A stretch of DNA of 35,386 nucleotides from an uncultured Bacilli bacterium. GTDB lineage: Bacteria > Bacillota_I > Bacilli_A > RF39 > UBA660. How positions within the stretch are numbered: position 1 is the first letter of the stretch; each line of letters opens with the position of its first letter. Where the stretch lies: positions 1 through 35,386 of the forward strand of contig CANQVR010000006.1 of the NCBI GenBank assembly GCA_947627375.1, in the 5' to 3' direction. Below the pieces are notes generated by a model. It was given only the letters and a program-made list of their open reading frames with translations. It ran no database searches and was not told the DNA's origin. Below are positions 8,715 to 18,099 of this stretch, piece by piece. Position numbers and translations under genes: made by a program.

Positions 8715-11700
8715 TTAACTTGTAGGAATAACAACAGGTGTCGTTTTTATATTATCAGGATTTGGATCAGGTTCTCCACCTGTTGCCGTTGTTGGATCAT
8801 CTTGTTGCATGCCTTCTTTTTCTTCATCTTCTTCTGGTTTAGTGACTATAGCAGGATCTTTTTCAGGTATACTTGGTGTTGGCTTGTTTGCATCTGGTAT
8901 TGTTGTTTTATCTTGTGGTTCTATATCTCCTACAATTTGTTCATTTAAATCTGTATCTTCTTTTGGTACATCAATGTTACCAACTTCATTACTTTCCTCT
9001 GTAAGAATATTAGCAGGATCCTCTTTTCCTATTTCAGGGAATGGTTTAATATCTTGAGTTTTCGTATTACTATAAATATCTCCTGCAAAGTCATCTGTTG
9101 CTTCTTTTAACATATAGAATACTTTTTCTCTTGCGTCACTTCCATTTACTTTAACTTTTCCTCTTCCTACAGCAATATTAGTATTACCTAGTTTGGCATC
9201 TTCTTTTAAAGCATTATAGAATTCCTCATAAACTTGATTAACATTAATAGCACTATTAATTTTATCTAGATTATTTTCTACTTCTTTAAATCTCTTCATT
9301 TTATAATCTTTAAATGATTTTTCACCGGTGATATTTTCAAGTGCCATTAAGTCAGTTTTATATTGTAAAGATTTAACACCATTTTCAGGTTTACTTTCAT
9401 CTTTATAAAATTCTTTTGGTGTCGAATCAATATTACTATAGTAAGCAATATATCCATCATCATAACCTGCATAACCTAACATTTCATAAGCAAACCATTT
9501 AAGACTGTATGAATCAGGTCTACCTTCATCATTATGAGCTTGATACCAACGAACTTTGTAAATATTTTCACCACCATAAAGATTAGAGCTATAACTCTCA
9601 TATGGTCTATTAGGGAATATTACTAAATGATTCTCATATAAATCTTCTATATCATTTAATTCCATAGAGTCATAATCTTCTTTAGGTATGATTGTATATT
9701 TACTATTTTTACGTTTTAAATATCTTAATTTTTCATCATTATATTTTTCTTCGTTTTCATTTGGATATGATAATTGTACAGCAACTTTAGCTTTTTCTTC
9801 ATTACTAAGTCTTAAGAAAGCTTGTCCTTCTATATAATCCATAATGTATAATACTTGGAATAATTTTTTATAGTAATTATGTATCTTAGTTGTCGTATTA
9901 ATCTCTTCAGGTGATAAGTTAGCACCAATTCTACTTCCTTTTGGATAAGGGACAGATAAGTTCATGACAATATCTCCTGGTCCAAAAGATTGGGTAAGGT
10001 TACCATCAGCATAATCTTCTCCACCGGCATCGAATCTACGACCTAAGTTTTTAAGGAATAGTCTAGAATCCATATTATGAGCTGTCTCATGTGTCCAGGT
10101 ATGATATGTATATTCTAATACTGGAGGGGTTGTTGGGTCTAAGTTACCATCCATAACTCCCTCGGCACGCCAGATGATATATGCTCCATTGGCAGTAGCA
10201 GCATTACTATCAGCAAAAGCCCATTGGCCAATTATCTCATTAAAGTTTTTATGGAATGGATCTTTAGTCGTATTCGGTTGTTGGAAAATTGAAACTCCAT
10301 TTTCATCATACGCAAATCTCTTATCAATTTGAATAGTATGAATATCATTTAAATATTTTTTATCCGCAAGAATATTATAAGTTGTCGTGTAATACTGTTT
10401 ATATCTTTTCGCATACATCTCAATTCTATTTTCAAGTGATTTACGAAGAGCTGGATCACTTGGATCTTTAATGTAAGTTCTTTGGGAACCAATGACATAT
10501 TGAGTAGGTGTTGAAATTATATAACCAGCATTATCAGGTAATGTAATAATTGGTAGTGCATAATTATACCAAGTAGCACCAGTGACTGTGTCTTTATTTT
10601 TAATATGATCCCATAAAGTATATTCAACTTCATCATGTCCATCAATATTTATTTCTTTGATAATTCCTCTAAAGTGATCTCTATACCAAACTCTAGGATC
10701 TATATCACTGAATTCTTTGACCATATACTCTAAGAAATCAGTTACGTTTTCTAGTTTTGTATAATTTCCAATTACTCTCTTATAAGTCTCATTAGTAGTA
10801 CTTAGCGTCATGTTTTGTTCGTTTGCTAGGAAATTATCAGCAAAATCTTCAACACTCATATTATTAAAGCCATTAAAGTTAAATAAGATAAAGTCATCTA
10901 ATTTCATACCAGCAACATCTACATCATAGAAACGATGGAAGTAGTTATAGACATATAATATTTTTTCTAACTTTTTATCTTTTTTGATTTCTTTTTCAAG
11001 ATAATCGTTTATAACTTGATTATCAGAAGTATTAGTATAATCACTATTCGCTAGATACTTTAGAACAAATTCTTTAAGTTCACCTTTAGTATTCTCATAG
11101 TAATAATCTTTATATATTCTAGAGTCTGCCGCTTTCGTTAGTGGATCTAAATTATCTTCATATACAAGTTTGTCTAAGTAATTAACTAAGTTATTGACAA
11201 GTTGAGAATTACTACTTATAACAAAGTGATTAAATGTATAATCTACTTTTAAAGAACTAATACGATAATTAGCTACTATATCATAGACATTATCAAAATG
11301 AACATCATATTCTATTTTGCTTTGATTTTTGAAAACAACTTTAATTTTCTTAATCTTGTTAGGACTATCACTTGTAAGATAAGTAACAATATTTCCACTC
11401 GCATCGACTGGCACAATATGTAAGATATTATCTTGATTTAAAATATCAGTCTTAGAAATGTTTGCTCCTAGTTCTACTATTTTATCGTAATTATAATATG
11501 GCATTAATTGTGATAAGTTATTGTAAAGTATTGTTTTTTCTTCGTCGTAATCTTTTAATTTATCAGGATCAAATTTTCTTTCTATTTTAAATATTGGAGT
11601 ATTGTTATAAGAAGTATTCTTTAAATCCCAAATTTCAGCATCGAAGTTTAATTTCTTTAAGAAAAGTTCATCATTAATGTCTGCTTCATTTTTAAGTCTA

Positions 11701-14700
11701 ATTAAACCTTTTTGGTTAATATCTTCTTTACTAGATATATCTAAATAATAGTTGTTTTCATATTCATTTGGCTTATTAACTATACCGCTTTTATAATTAG
11801 TACTTAAACTAAGATTATCTTTGGCATTTATTTTTCCTTGCCAAGAGCAGGCAATACCACAAGATACATCTGCATTACTTAAATCAACTTTAGCATAACT
11901 ATTTTGAATAGTTGATGTACCAACAACATTTCCAACTAAACCTCCAATGAAGTTATAGTTAGCAGAAATTTTACCGATTGCATAACTATTTTTAATAGTT
12001 GAATTATTATTTAAAGCTCCAACTAAGCCACCTATTTGTTGAGTATTAGTAGCAACACCTAAATTCAAGTTAGTAACTCGACAAGTATCAATAGTTGTGT
12101 TGCTGACTGCTCCAATAAGTCCTCCAGATTGAGCAACACTACTATTTTTAATCATTTTATCAACTAGAATATTTTTAAGTGTCGCAGCAGTTGCCGTATT
12201 AGCGACTGGTCCTTGGGCAGAAGAAATTAAATTAACATTTTCAAGGTTCAAGTTTTTAACTGTACCTTTATCGATACTTCTAAATAGTGGTTTAGTTAAA
12301 TTCTTAATGGTATGTCCAGCACCATCTAAAGTTCCACTAAATGAAACATCCGCAAGGAAATTATCATCACCTTGATAATCTTTAGCGTCTAAATCTCTTT
12401 CTAGTTTATAATCCTTAGTAGGATCTTCTTTAATTCTTCTTAGTAATGATTCCAAAGTTTCAGGACGTGCTTCATTTTGAGCATAATTACCATTTATTTT
12501 ACCAAAATTAATTCTTAAATCAGATTCATTCTCATTAATGATATTTTCATAATCTAAGACTAAGACTAAATTACCATCATCAGTTAAAACTTCTTTGATT
12601 TTAGCACGCATACTTGGAGTATTACTCATATCTATTTTTATAAAATACTTATCTGGATGTCTTTTAATATCATCAACATTTACTCTATCTACTGTGATAA
12701 CTTCATCATTTTCTTCAGTATATAAAGTAACATCAGTAATATCTTTTACTTCGATATAAGGTTTCTCTAAAGAAATTACTTCATCTAATAAAACTTCTTC
12801 ATAATAGTTTTCTCCGAATTTATGAATATCACGATCATATTTAGCATAAACTTTAAGATAATATCTCGTAATATCATTTCTCTTTTTAATAGTAATATTA
12901 TCACTATATGGATAAGTATCTAAAAGATGATTATCTTCATCAAATACTTTTATTACTACTTCCTCTTCGGCATTACCTGATATCGAAAGATCATGATCTT
13001 TTAGTTTTAAATTAACATCGATACTATTATCTTTGATACTATATTTATAGTCTTCAATCTTTACTTTATCTTTTAAGACTTCAAGTTCAGACTGAACAGG
13101 ATTTTTAAGTTTTACTTTTCTACCATTATTTAAGATAACCTCAGTTATTTCTGGTTTTTTTACTCCAGCAGTTGGATAACCTTCTAAAGTAACTTTATAA
13201 AGATCATTATCACGCTCTACACTATATTCTTTATCTCCGATAAGGACTTTACTAATATCTAATTTTAACTCTTCAGCCATTCCTTCTAAGTTGAAAGTTA
13301 AATTAACTTTTTCGTTTTTTTCATAGTATTTTTTATCGATATTTAAATTCTTTATTTCGATTGCGTTATACATTTCTTCATCATAAAGACCATAAGATAC
13401 TTTATGAATAAGACTATCTGTATAATGATTTTGATTTTCTACCTCAGGTATTATATTAGTATCTAAATCATAATCAGCCAAGAATTCTAAATCGAATGTT
13501 TCATCAGTTTTAACATTTGTAAATTTTACTGTATTCTCACCTAAATGTATTGGTTTTTCTTCATGATTTAAAACCACTTTTCCTTTTTCAAAACTCTTAG
13601 TATCATTTATACCTCTATCTTCTTTTACATTAAATTTAAAGGTTGCTTCTTCTTTTTCGTAGTCTTCTTCGATTGCAAGATCTTCGATACTAGGTTTATC
13701 TTTTAAGACATCTATTTTTATGGTCTTTTCAGGTATTGCAAAGAAGTTATGAATATGACGATTATAATCTTCATATTGTAATTGAACCTTAGTTGCTTCT
13801 AATTCGATAACTCCAGACTCATCAGGTACAGTAAAACTAACATTAACTTGGAAAGCTTTCTTTCCTGTAGCAGTAGCTTCATAATTATAACCATTTATTG
13901 TAATACTAGAGACACTATTATATTCTATTTTATAAGTCTCTTTACATTTTTCTTGGATACCCTCTCCAACATAGACATCATATGTAACTTTATATTGTGG
14001 TTCTTTTTTTGCAGGATATACTTTAGCAACTGTAACATTAGAAATATAAATATCTTGTTTTAGAAGAATAGACTCTTCTTTTAAGACTGTAGAATAATCA
14101 TGTCTTTCAGTTCCTAAGTTATAATCGGCAAGAAACTTAACTGTTAAGCGACCATCGTTATCTTTAGCGTATGAAAGTTCAACACTTTCGTTTGGCTTAA
14201 TCTCTTTACTATCTAACGTTTTACCCGTAGAATCCATTAAGATAGCTACAAGTTTTCGATAAGTATCATCTTTATCATGGAAACTATGTGTTGCCGTAAT
14301 AGTTTTTTCTTCTTCGTTGTCAACAAGTTTAACATTATCGATCGTTGGGGCATTTTTTAAGATTGTATAAGTTAATTTGTTAATATTAAAATCTTTTTCA
14401 TTTTCAAATATTTTTAAATTAGATAAGACAACTTTTTCAATATTAACTTCATGTTTTCCATGATTAGTATTATCTATATCATGGTTAAGTTCTACTTGAT
14501 ATTTATTATCTTCTAGTTTTTCTACTTCATATTTATGACCATTAATATAAATTTCTTTTACTAAATAGTTATAGACATTACTACTTTCAAAAGTAATAAC
14601 TGGATGTTTACCAAGCTCTACAGCATCAGTTATCATGACATTATCTATTTTAAAGTCATAATCTTCTTGAATAGTAAATTTTTGATGTGTGATGATTTCA

Positions 14701-16265
14701 TTTTCATGTTTGTTTTTTGGTCCAGTAAGACTATTTAGGGCATTAGTATCTAAATCATAACTAGCAGTGATTGTAATTGTATATTCTACACCACGTTCAA
14801 ACTTATAATGGAAATTATGATTTTCATTAGGATAAATAACATCATTTATCACTTCTTCACCTTTATCATTAGTAACTACTACTGTTCCATAACCTTTATC
14901 TTGTTTTAATAAAGCATGATCATTATCTACTATTTTAAAACTTAACGTATCATTTTCTTCATCGATTACTAACATATCATCATATGGTTTATCTTTTAAA
15001 ACTTCACACTTAATACTGAAATTTACATCTATCAAACGGTTATTAGCAAGTAATACTTTAGAGAAATGAAAGTCATGAACACCAGAATTTTTTGGAGTAT
15101 CAAGAGCAACACTATAATAATCATTATTTCTTACGACTGGATATTCTTTATCGTCGATTATTACTTTTTTAATCTCTTGATATGGAGAAACATCGGCCTT
15201 AAAGTTAAGCGTTGTTTTAGTATTTTTTTCAAGATAGCGTTCATTATCTTTAGCTTCACTTAATGATACTTTATAATTAATATTTTCTGTCGTGTTTTGT
15301 GTACTGTTTGCAGCATCGACTACATCTACGTAACCATTATTATTTACATCTGCTCTAAAACCTCTTTTTAATCTAAGATATTTTCTTCTACTTTTAACAT
15401 ATCTTGGTGTATAATCTTTACTCTTATAAGCATCACTATCTTTATAAGCATTAATTTCATCATCTAACTCTTGTTCTTCTTCACCTTTGATATCAATTAA
15501 ATATTTAATGATTTCTTCGGCATCATCATAGTTATTAGTACCATCTTTATTAACGTCTTTTTTACTGTTATTGATACTTAATAATAAAATTAAACCAATA
15601 GTAAGTAAGATAATTAAAATTATTAAAATAATTGACTTTCTTTTTTCTTTTCGAAGTTCAAAACAAGTTAATGTTAATAAAATAATAGAAATTATTACGG
15701 CAATAGTTAAAGGATGAGTTGTAAATGTTTTAATAACTTTATCTTCTATTTTTTCATCTTTTTTAGTTTTAGCTAGTGGAAGTGTTTCGTTTTCTTTAGC
15801 ATCACGAGTTACTAAAACTTTAACTGAGGCATCATCAAGTACTAGTTTTTCTTTACCATCTGATACTTTAATATTAGTTAAAGTAATATAACTTTTCCCA
15901 ACATCAGCATTCTTTCGAACTTTAAGACGAACAGTTAGTAAGTTATCTCTTATTTCACCTGATTCATTTATTAAACCAAGCTTTTTATTATCGGCATTAT
16001 AAATAACTTCTGACCATTTAGCAGTTTTTTCAAAATTGTCTTTATCGATTCTTTCAAAAACTTTTTCATCATAACTTAAAGCAGCGGTTAAAGCAAAAAG
16101 TTTTTTGTCACTAGAAAGATTAGCGCTGACTGTAATTTCATCGCCAATAGTTAAATCATCATCACTAGTTTTTAAAGTAACTTTATTACTCGCAAAAACA
16201 TTAAATGGTATAAAAAATATTGTTAATAATAAAAGTAAAAAAACCTTTTTAAATTTTTGTTTCAT
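8715..16265 (-). CDS. Giant M26/Zmp-like zinc metalloprotease with cohesin-like, TM-hairpin, dockerin-like, repeat and GLUG segments
   Basis: WTHETAHNMDSRLFLKNLGRRFDAGGEDYADGNLTQS (HExxH plus downstream E) resembles streptococcal ZmpB/IgA1 protease; GGLVGALNNNSTIKNSYAIGKISANYNFIGGLVG GLUG motifs; signal peptide begins MKQKFKKVFLLLLLTIFFIPFNVFAS, so start revised from 16340 to 16265. Confidence 0.85.
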   Translation of the reverse strand: MKQKFKKVFLLLLLTIFFIPFNVFASNKVTLKTSDDDLTIGDEITVSANLSSDKKLFALTAALSYDEKVFERIDKDNFEKTAKWSEVIYNADNKKLGLINESGEIRDNLLTVRLKVRKNADVGKSYITLTNIKVSDGKEKLVLDDASVKVLVTRDAKENETLPLAKTKKDEKIEDKVIKTFTTHPLTIAVIISIILLTLTCFELRKEKRKSIILIILIILLTIGLILLLSINNSKKDVNKDGTNNYDDAEEIIKYLIDIKGEEEQELDDEINAYKDSDAYKSKDYTPRYVKSRRKYLRLKRGFRADVNNNGYVDVVDAANSTQNTTENINYKVSLSEAKDNERYLEKNTKTTLNFKADVSPYQEIKKVIIDDKEYPVVRNNDYYSVALDTPKNSGVHDFHFSKVLLANNRLIDVNFSIKCEVLKDKPYDDMLVIDEENDTLSFKIVDNDHALLKQDKGYGTVVVTNDKGEEVINDVIYPNENHNFHYKFERGVEYTITITASYDLDTNALNSLTGPKNKHENEIITHQKFTIQEDYDFKIDNVMITDAVELGKHPVITFESSNVYNYLVKEIYINGHKYEVEKLEDNKYQVELNHDIDNTNHGKHEVNIEKVVLSNLKIFENEKDFNINKLTYTILKNAPTIDNVKLVDNEEEKTITATHSFHDKDDTYRKLVAILMDSTGKTLDSKEIKPNESVELSYAKDNDGRLTVKFLADYNLGTERHDYSTVLKEESILLKQDIYISNVTVAKVYPAKKEPQYKVTYDVYVGEGIQEKCKETYKIEYNSVSSITINGYNYEATATGKKAFQVNVSFTVPDESGVIELEATKVQLQYEDYNRHIHNFFAIPEKTIKIDVLKDKPSIEDLAIEEDYEKEEATFKFNVKEDRGINDTKSFEKGKVVLNHEEKPIHLGENTVKFTNVKTDETFDLEFLADYDLDTNIIPEVENQNHYTDSLIHKVSYGLYDEEMYNAIEIKNLNIDKKYYEKNEKVNLTFNLEGMAEELKLDISKVLIGDKEYSVERDNDLYKVTLEGYPTAGVKKPEITEVILNNGRKVKLKNPVQSELEVLKDKVKIEDYKYSIKDNSIDVNLKLKDHDLSISGNAEEEVVIKVFDEDNHLLDTYPYSDNITIKKRNDITRYYLKVYAKYDRDIHKFGENYYEEVLLDEVISLEKPYIEVKDITDVTLYTEENDEVITVDRVNVDDIKRHPDKYFIKIDMSNTPSMRAKIKEVLTDDGNLVLVLDYENIINENESDLRINFGKINGNYAQNEARPETLESLLRRIKEDPTKDYKLERDLDAKDYQGDDNFLADVSFSGTLDGAGHTIKNLTKPLFRSIDKGTVKNLNLENVNLISSAQGPVANTATAATLKNILVDKMIKNSSVAQSGGLIGAVSNTTIDTCRVTNLNLGVATNTQQIGGLVGALNNNSTIKNSYAIGKISANYNFIGGLVGNVVGTSTIQNSYAKVDLSNADVSCGIACSWQGKINAKDNLSLSTNYKSGIVNKPNEYENNYYLDISSKEDINQKGLIRLKNEADINDELFLKKLNFDAEIWDLKNTSYNNTPIFKIERKFDPDKLKDYDEEKTILYNNLSQLMPYYNYDKIVELGANISKTDILNQDNILHIVPVDASGNIVTYLTSDSPNKIKKIKVVFKNQSKIEYDVHFDNVYDIVANYRISSLKVDYTFNHFVISSNSQLVNNLVNYLDKLVYEDNLDPLTKAADSRIYKDYYYENTKGELKEFVLKYLANSDYTNTSDNQVINDYLEKEIKKDKKLEKILYVYNYFHRFYDVDVAGMKLDDFILFNFNGFNNMSVEDFADNFLANEQNMTLSTTNETYKRVIGNYTKLENVTDFLEYMVKEFSDIDPRVWYRDHFRGIIKEINIDGHDEVEYTLWDHIKNKDTVTGATWYNYALPIITLPDNAGYIISTPTQYVIGSQRTYIKDPSDPALRKSLENRIEMYAKRYKQYYTTTYNILADKKYLNDIHTIQIDKRFAYDENGVSIFQQPNTTKDPFHKNFNEIIGQWAFADSNAATANGAYIIWRAEGVMDGNLDPTTPPVLEYTYHTWTHETAHNMDSRLFLKNLGRRFDAGGEDYADGNLTQSFGPGDIVMNLSVPYPKGSRIGANLSPEEINTTTKIHNYYKKLFQVLYIMDYIEGQAFLRLSNEEKAKVAVQLSYPNENEEKYNDEKLRYLKRKNSKYTIIPKEDYDSMELNDIEDLYENHLVIFPNRPYESYSSNLYGGENIYKVRWYQAHNDEGRPDSYSLKWFAYEMLGYAGYDDGYIAYYSNIDSTPKEFYKDESKPENGVKSLQYKTDLMALENITGEKSFKDYKMKRFKEVENNLDKINSAINVNQVYEEFYNALKEDAKLGNTNIAVGRGKVKVNGSDAREKVFYMLKEATDDFAGDIYSNTKTQDIKPFPEIGKEDPANILTEESNEVGNIDVPKEDTDLNEQIVGDIEPQDKTTIPDANKPTPSIPEKDPAIVTKPEEDEEKEGMQQDDPTTATGGEPDPNPDNIKTTPVVIPTS

Positions 16266-16330
16266 TTCTCGATACCCCCATAAAAAACTATGTTTTCTAT
16301 TATAACATAAAACGCTTTTATTTACAAGAA

Positions 16331-16356
16331 AAAAAGGCATTCATTGATGCCTTTTT
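16331..16356 (-). terminator. Intrinsic terminator overlapping the end of the 253-aa ORF
   Basis: AAAAAGGCAT TCATTG ATGCCTTTTT hairpin, U-tract on the minus strand. Confidence 0.85.
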
Positions 16357-17116
16357 AACTTTCTAATTTAACACTTTTTAAATAGTAATTATTACCCTTT
16401 TTCGTAAAAGTAAAACTAGTAATTGGTAAGAATGATTCTACATCTCTATATGTTCTCTCTTTTGTTTCTTCAGTAATTATTGGATTATGCTTTTCTAAAT
16501 CTTCATAAGTTGGATAATAAATTACACTACCATTAGTAAATGTTCCTTCTTCAGTGTATAAAATTCTTGCCTTGACAGTATAATCATGATCTTTAACTGT
16601 ACCGTTAATAATATGAGCTTCTCCACCAATATATCCTAATCCTCCATGTCCTGGATGATCATCATTCATGGTATAACCTTTTTCTTCATCATATTTATAA
16701 AGTACTTCATTTTCGACTGGACAAATAATATCTTCAAATTTTAAAGTGACATTATCACCAAAATAATCTTCTATTTTTTGCGCAATAGCATCTTTTGAAT
16801 AACTATTATCGTAACCATTAGTATTATTTAATATAGCAAAGAATAGTAGTTGTTGATTATCAAATTCTTTAACATCTTTTTTGGAAAAATCATTTGCAAA
16901 GTATAAATAATCATCTAGTTTTTCAGCAATCTTAGCCGATTCACTAGTATACATTTCTCTTTTACTATCATCCTCTTCTTCAGTATAAACTTCTTTTTTC
17001 TCCACGCTCTTTAAATAAAAATCATAATAACCAATATAGGCTCCTAAACCGATAATTATTAATAATAAGATAACTATCGTAACAGTTTTACCCTTACCTG
17101 TCTTTTTTTCTTCCAT
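16355..17116 (-). CDS. Membrane-anchored hypothetical protein
   Basis: 253 aa; single N-terminal TM (TVTIVILLLIIIGLGAYIGYY), predicted extracytoplasmic remainder; family not recognised. Confidence 0.6.
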   Translation of the reverse strand: MEEKKTGKGKTVTIVILLLIIIGLGAYIGYYDFYLKSVEKKEVYTEEEDDSKREMYTSESAKIAEKLDDYLYFANDFSKKDVKEFDNQQLLFFAILNNTNGYDNSYSKDAIAQKIEDYFGDNVTLKFEDIICPVENEVLYKYDEEKGYTMNDDHPGHGGLGYIGGEAHIINGTVKDHDYTVKARILYTEEGTFTNGSVIYYPTYEDLEKHNPIITEETKERTYRDVESFLPITSFTFTKKGNNYYLKSVKLES

Positions 17117-17160
17117 AATTACATCTCCTTTGTCTCAAAATACCATAAACTAGAAAAAAA

Positions 17161-17181
17161 GAAAATCTATAAATGATTTTC
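17161..17181 (-). terminator. Intrinsic terminator after the ylxY-like gene
   Basis: GAAAATC TATAAAT GATTTTC followed on the minus strand by TTTTTTTC. Confidence 0.65.
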
Positions 17182-17188
17182 CTTTACA

Positions 17189-18049
17189 TTAATTTACAGT
17201 GTTTTCTTCTGATAAAAGTTTATCTAATGTTACTAGATTATAACCTCTTTGTTTGATGTAATCGATTATCGTAGGAAGTTGGTGAATAACTGTAGAACCT
17301 AGTGGCATACTGATCATAGAACCATTTGCTAGTTTTTCTTTAATATCTTTAAAAGGGTTTTCAGTCGTTATAATATTGGGAATAACGGTATGAAGATTAA
17401 GACGATTACATAAATTTAAAACTTGCTTTCTTTCATATTCAGCATAACAATATTTATTTTCTTTGCCGGTTAAAGTTTCGCTGATATGAAGAGCACTTTC
17501 AAAATATTTCTTCTGATAATTGGAATCGTAATTTAAAAGTTCTATCTCCATATCTACTTCACTCATTTCAACTACTTTTTCTTGATTGTTTTCAAGCCAT
17601 AATCCATCTACAAAAAAGGTAGCATTAGTCCTGTGATCTTCTAAAATTTCTAATATTTTGTCGACATTATCATCTCTTTCTACTCGAAAAATTAAGGCAA
17701 TGTTGTTATTTTCTTCATTACCAGAAACGACGAATTTATTATAAGTATCACCTAGTGATACAGCTGGTTCAACTTCATCAAAAACCATTAAATCAGCATT
17801 GTATTTTCCATATTTTTTCATTTTTTGGAAACTTTTTTCATAATTTATTTTACTACCATTAAGCCCTGGTTTTATCGTATTATCTAAAACAGTTGCGTTT
17901 TTAGCATTTATCTCTTTAGTATTGGCAGTCTTTTTAATTTTTTTCATTAAAGGATCATTATTTCGTAATATTTCTATGGTCTTATCAGTATAAAAGAAAC
18001 TTAAAAGTACTAAAGAGATACTTAATGTTATGTACCATATTTTTTTCAT
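17189..18049 (-). CDS. YlxY-like polysaccharide-deacetylase-fold protein, probably catalytically degenerate
   Basis: N-terminal TM; IALIFRVERDDNVDKILEILEDHRTNATFFVDGLWLENN resembles the NodB-domain core; located directly downstream of pnp as is ylxY in Bacillus. Confidence 0.65.
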   Translation of the reverse strand: MKKIWYITLSISLVLLSFFYTDKTIEILRNNDPLMKKIKKTANTKEINAKNATVLDNTIKPGLNGSKINYEKSFQKMKKYGKYNADLMVFDEVEPAVSLGDTYNKFVVSGNEENNNIALIFRVERDDNVDKILEILEDHRTNATFFVDGLWLENNQEKVVEMSEVDMEIELLNYDSNYQKKYFESALHISETLTGKENKYCYAEYERKQVLNLCNRLNLHTVIPNIITTENPFKDIKEKLANGSMISMPLGSTVIHQLPTIIDYIKQRGYNLVTLDKLLSEENTVN

Positions 18050-18079
18050 GTTCCTTCACCTAATAAAATATATGAAAAA

Positions 18080-18099
18080 AAACTGCATTTTTGCAGTTT
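18080..18099 (-). terminator. Intrinsic terminator at the end of pnp
   Basis: AAACTGCA / TGCAGTTT stem with TTTTTTTT on the minus strand; overlaps the stop codon. Confidence 0.75.

Noticed and set aside
12700-15010. Zmp gene repeats as a CRISPR array or DNA-level tandem repeat
   Set aside because: Similarity is at protein level with large divergent units; no short identical repeats with unique spacers.
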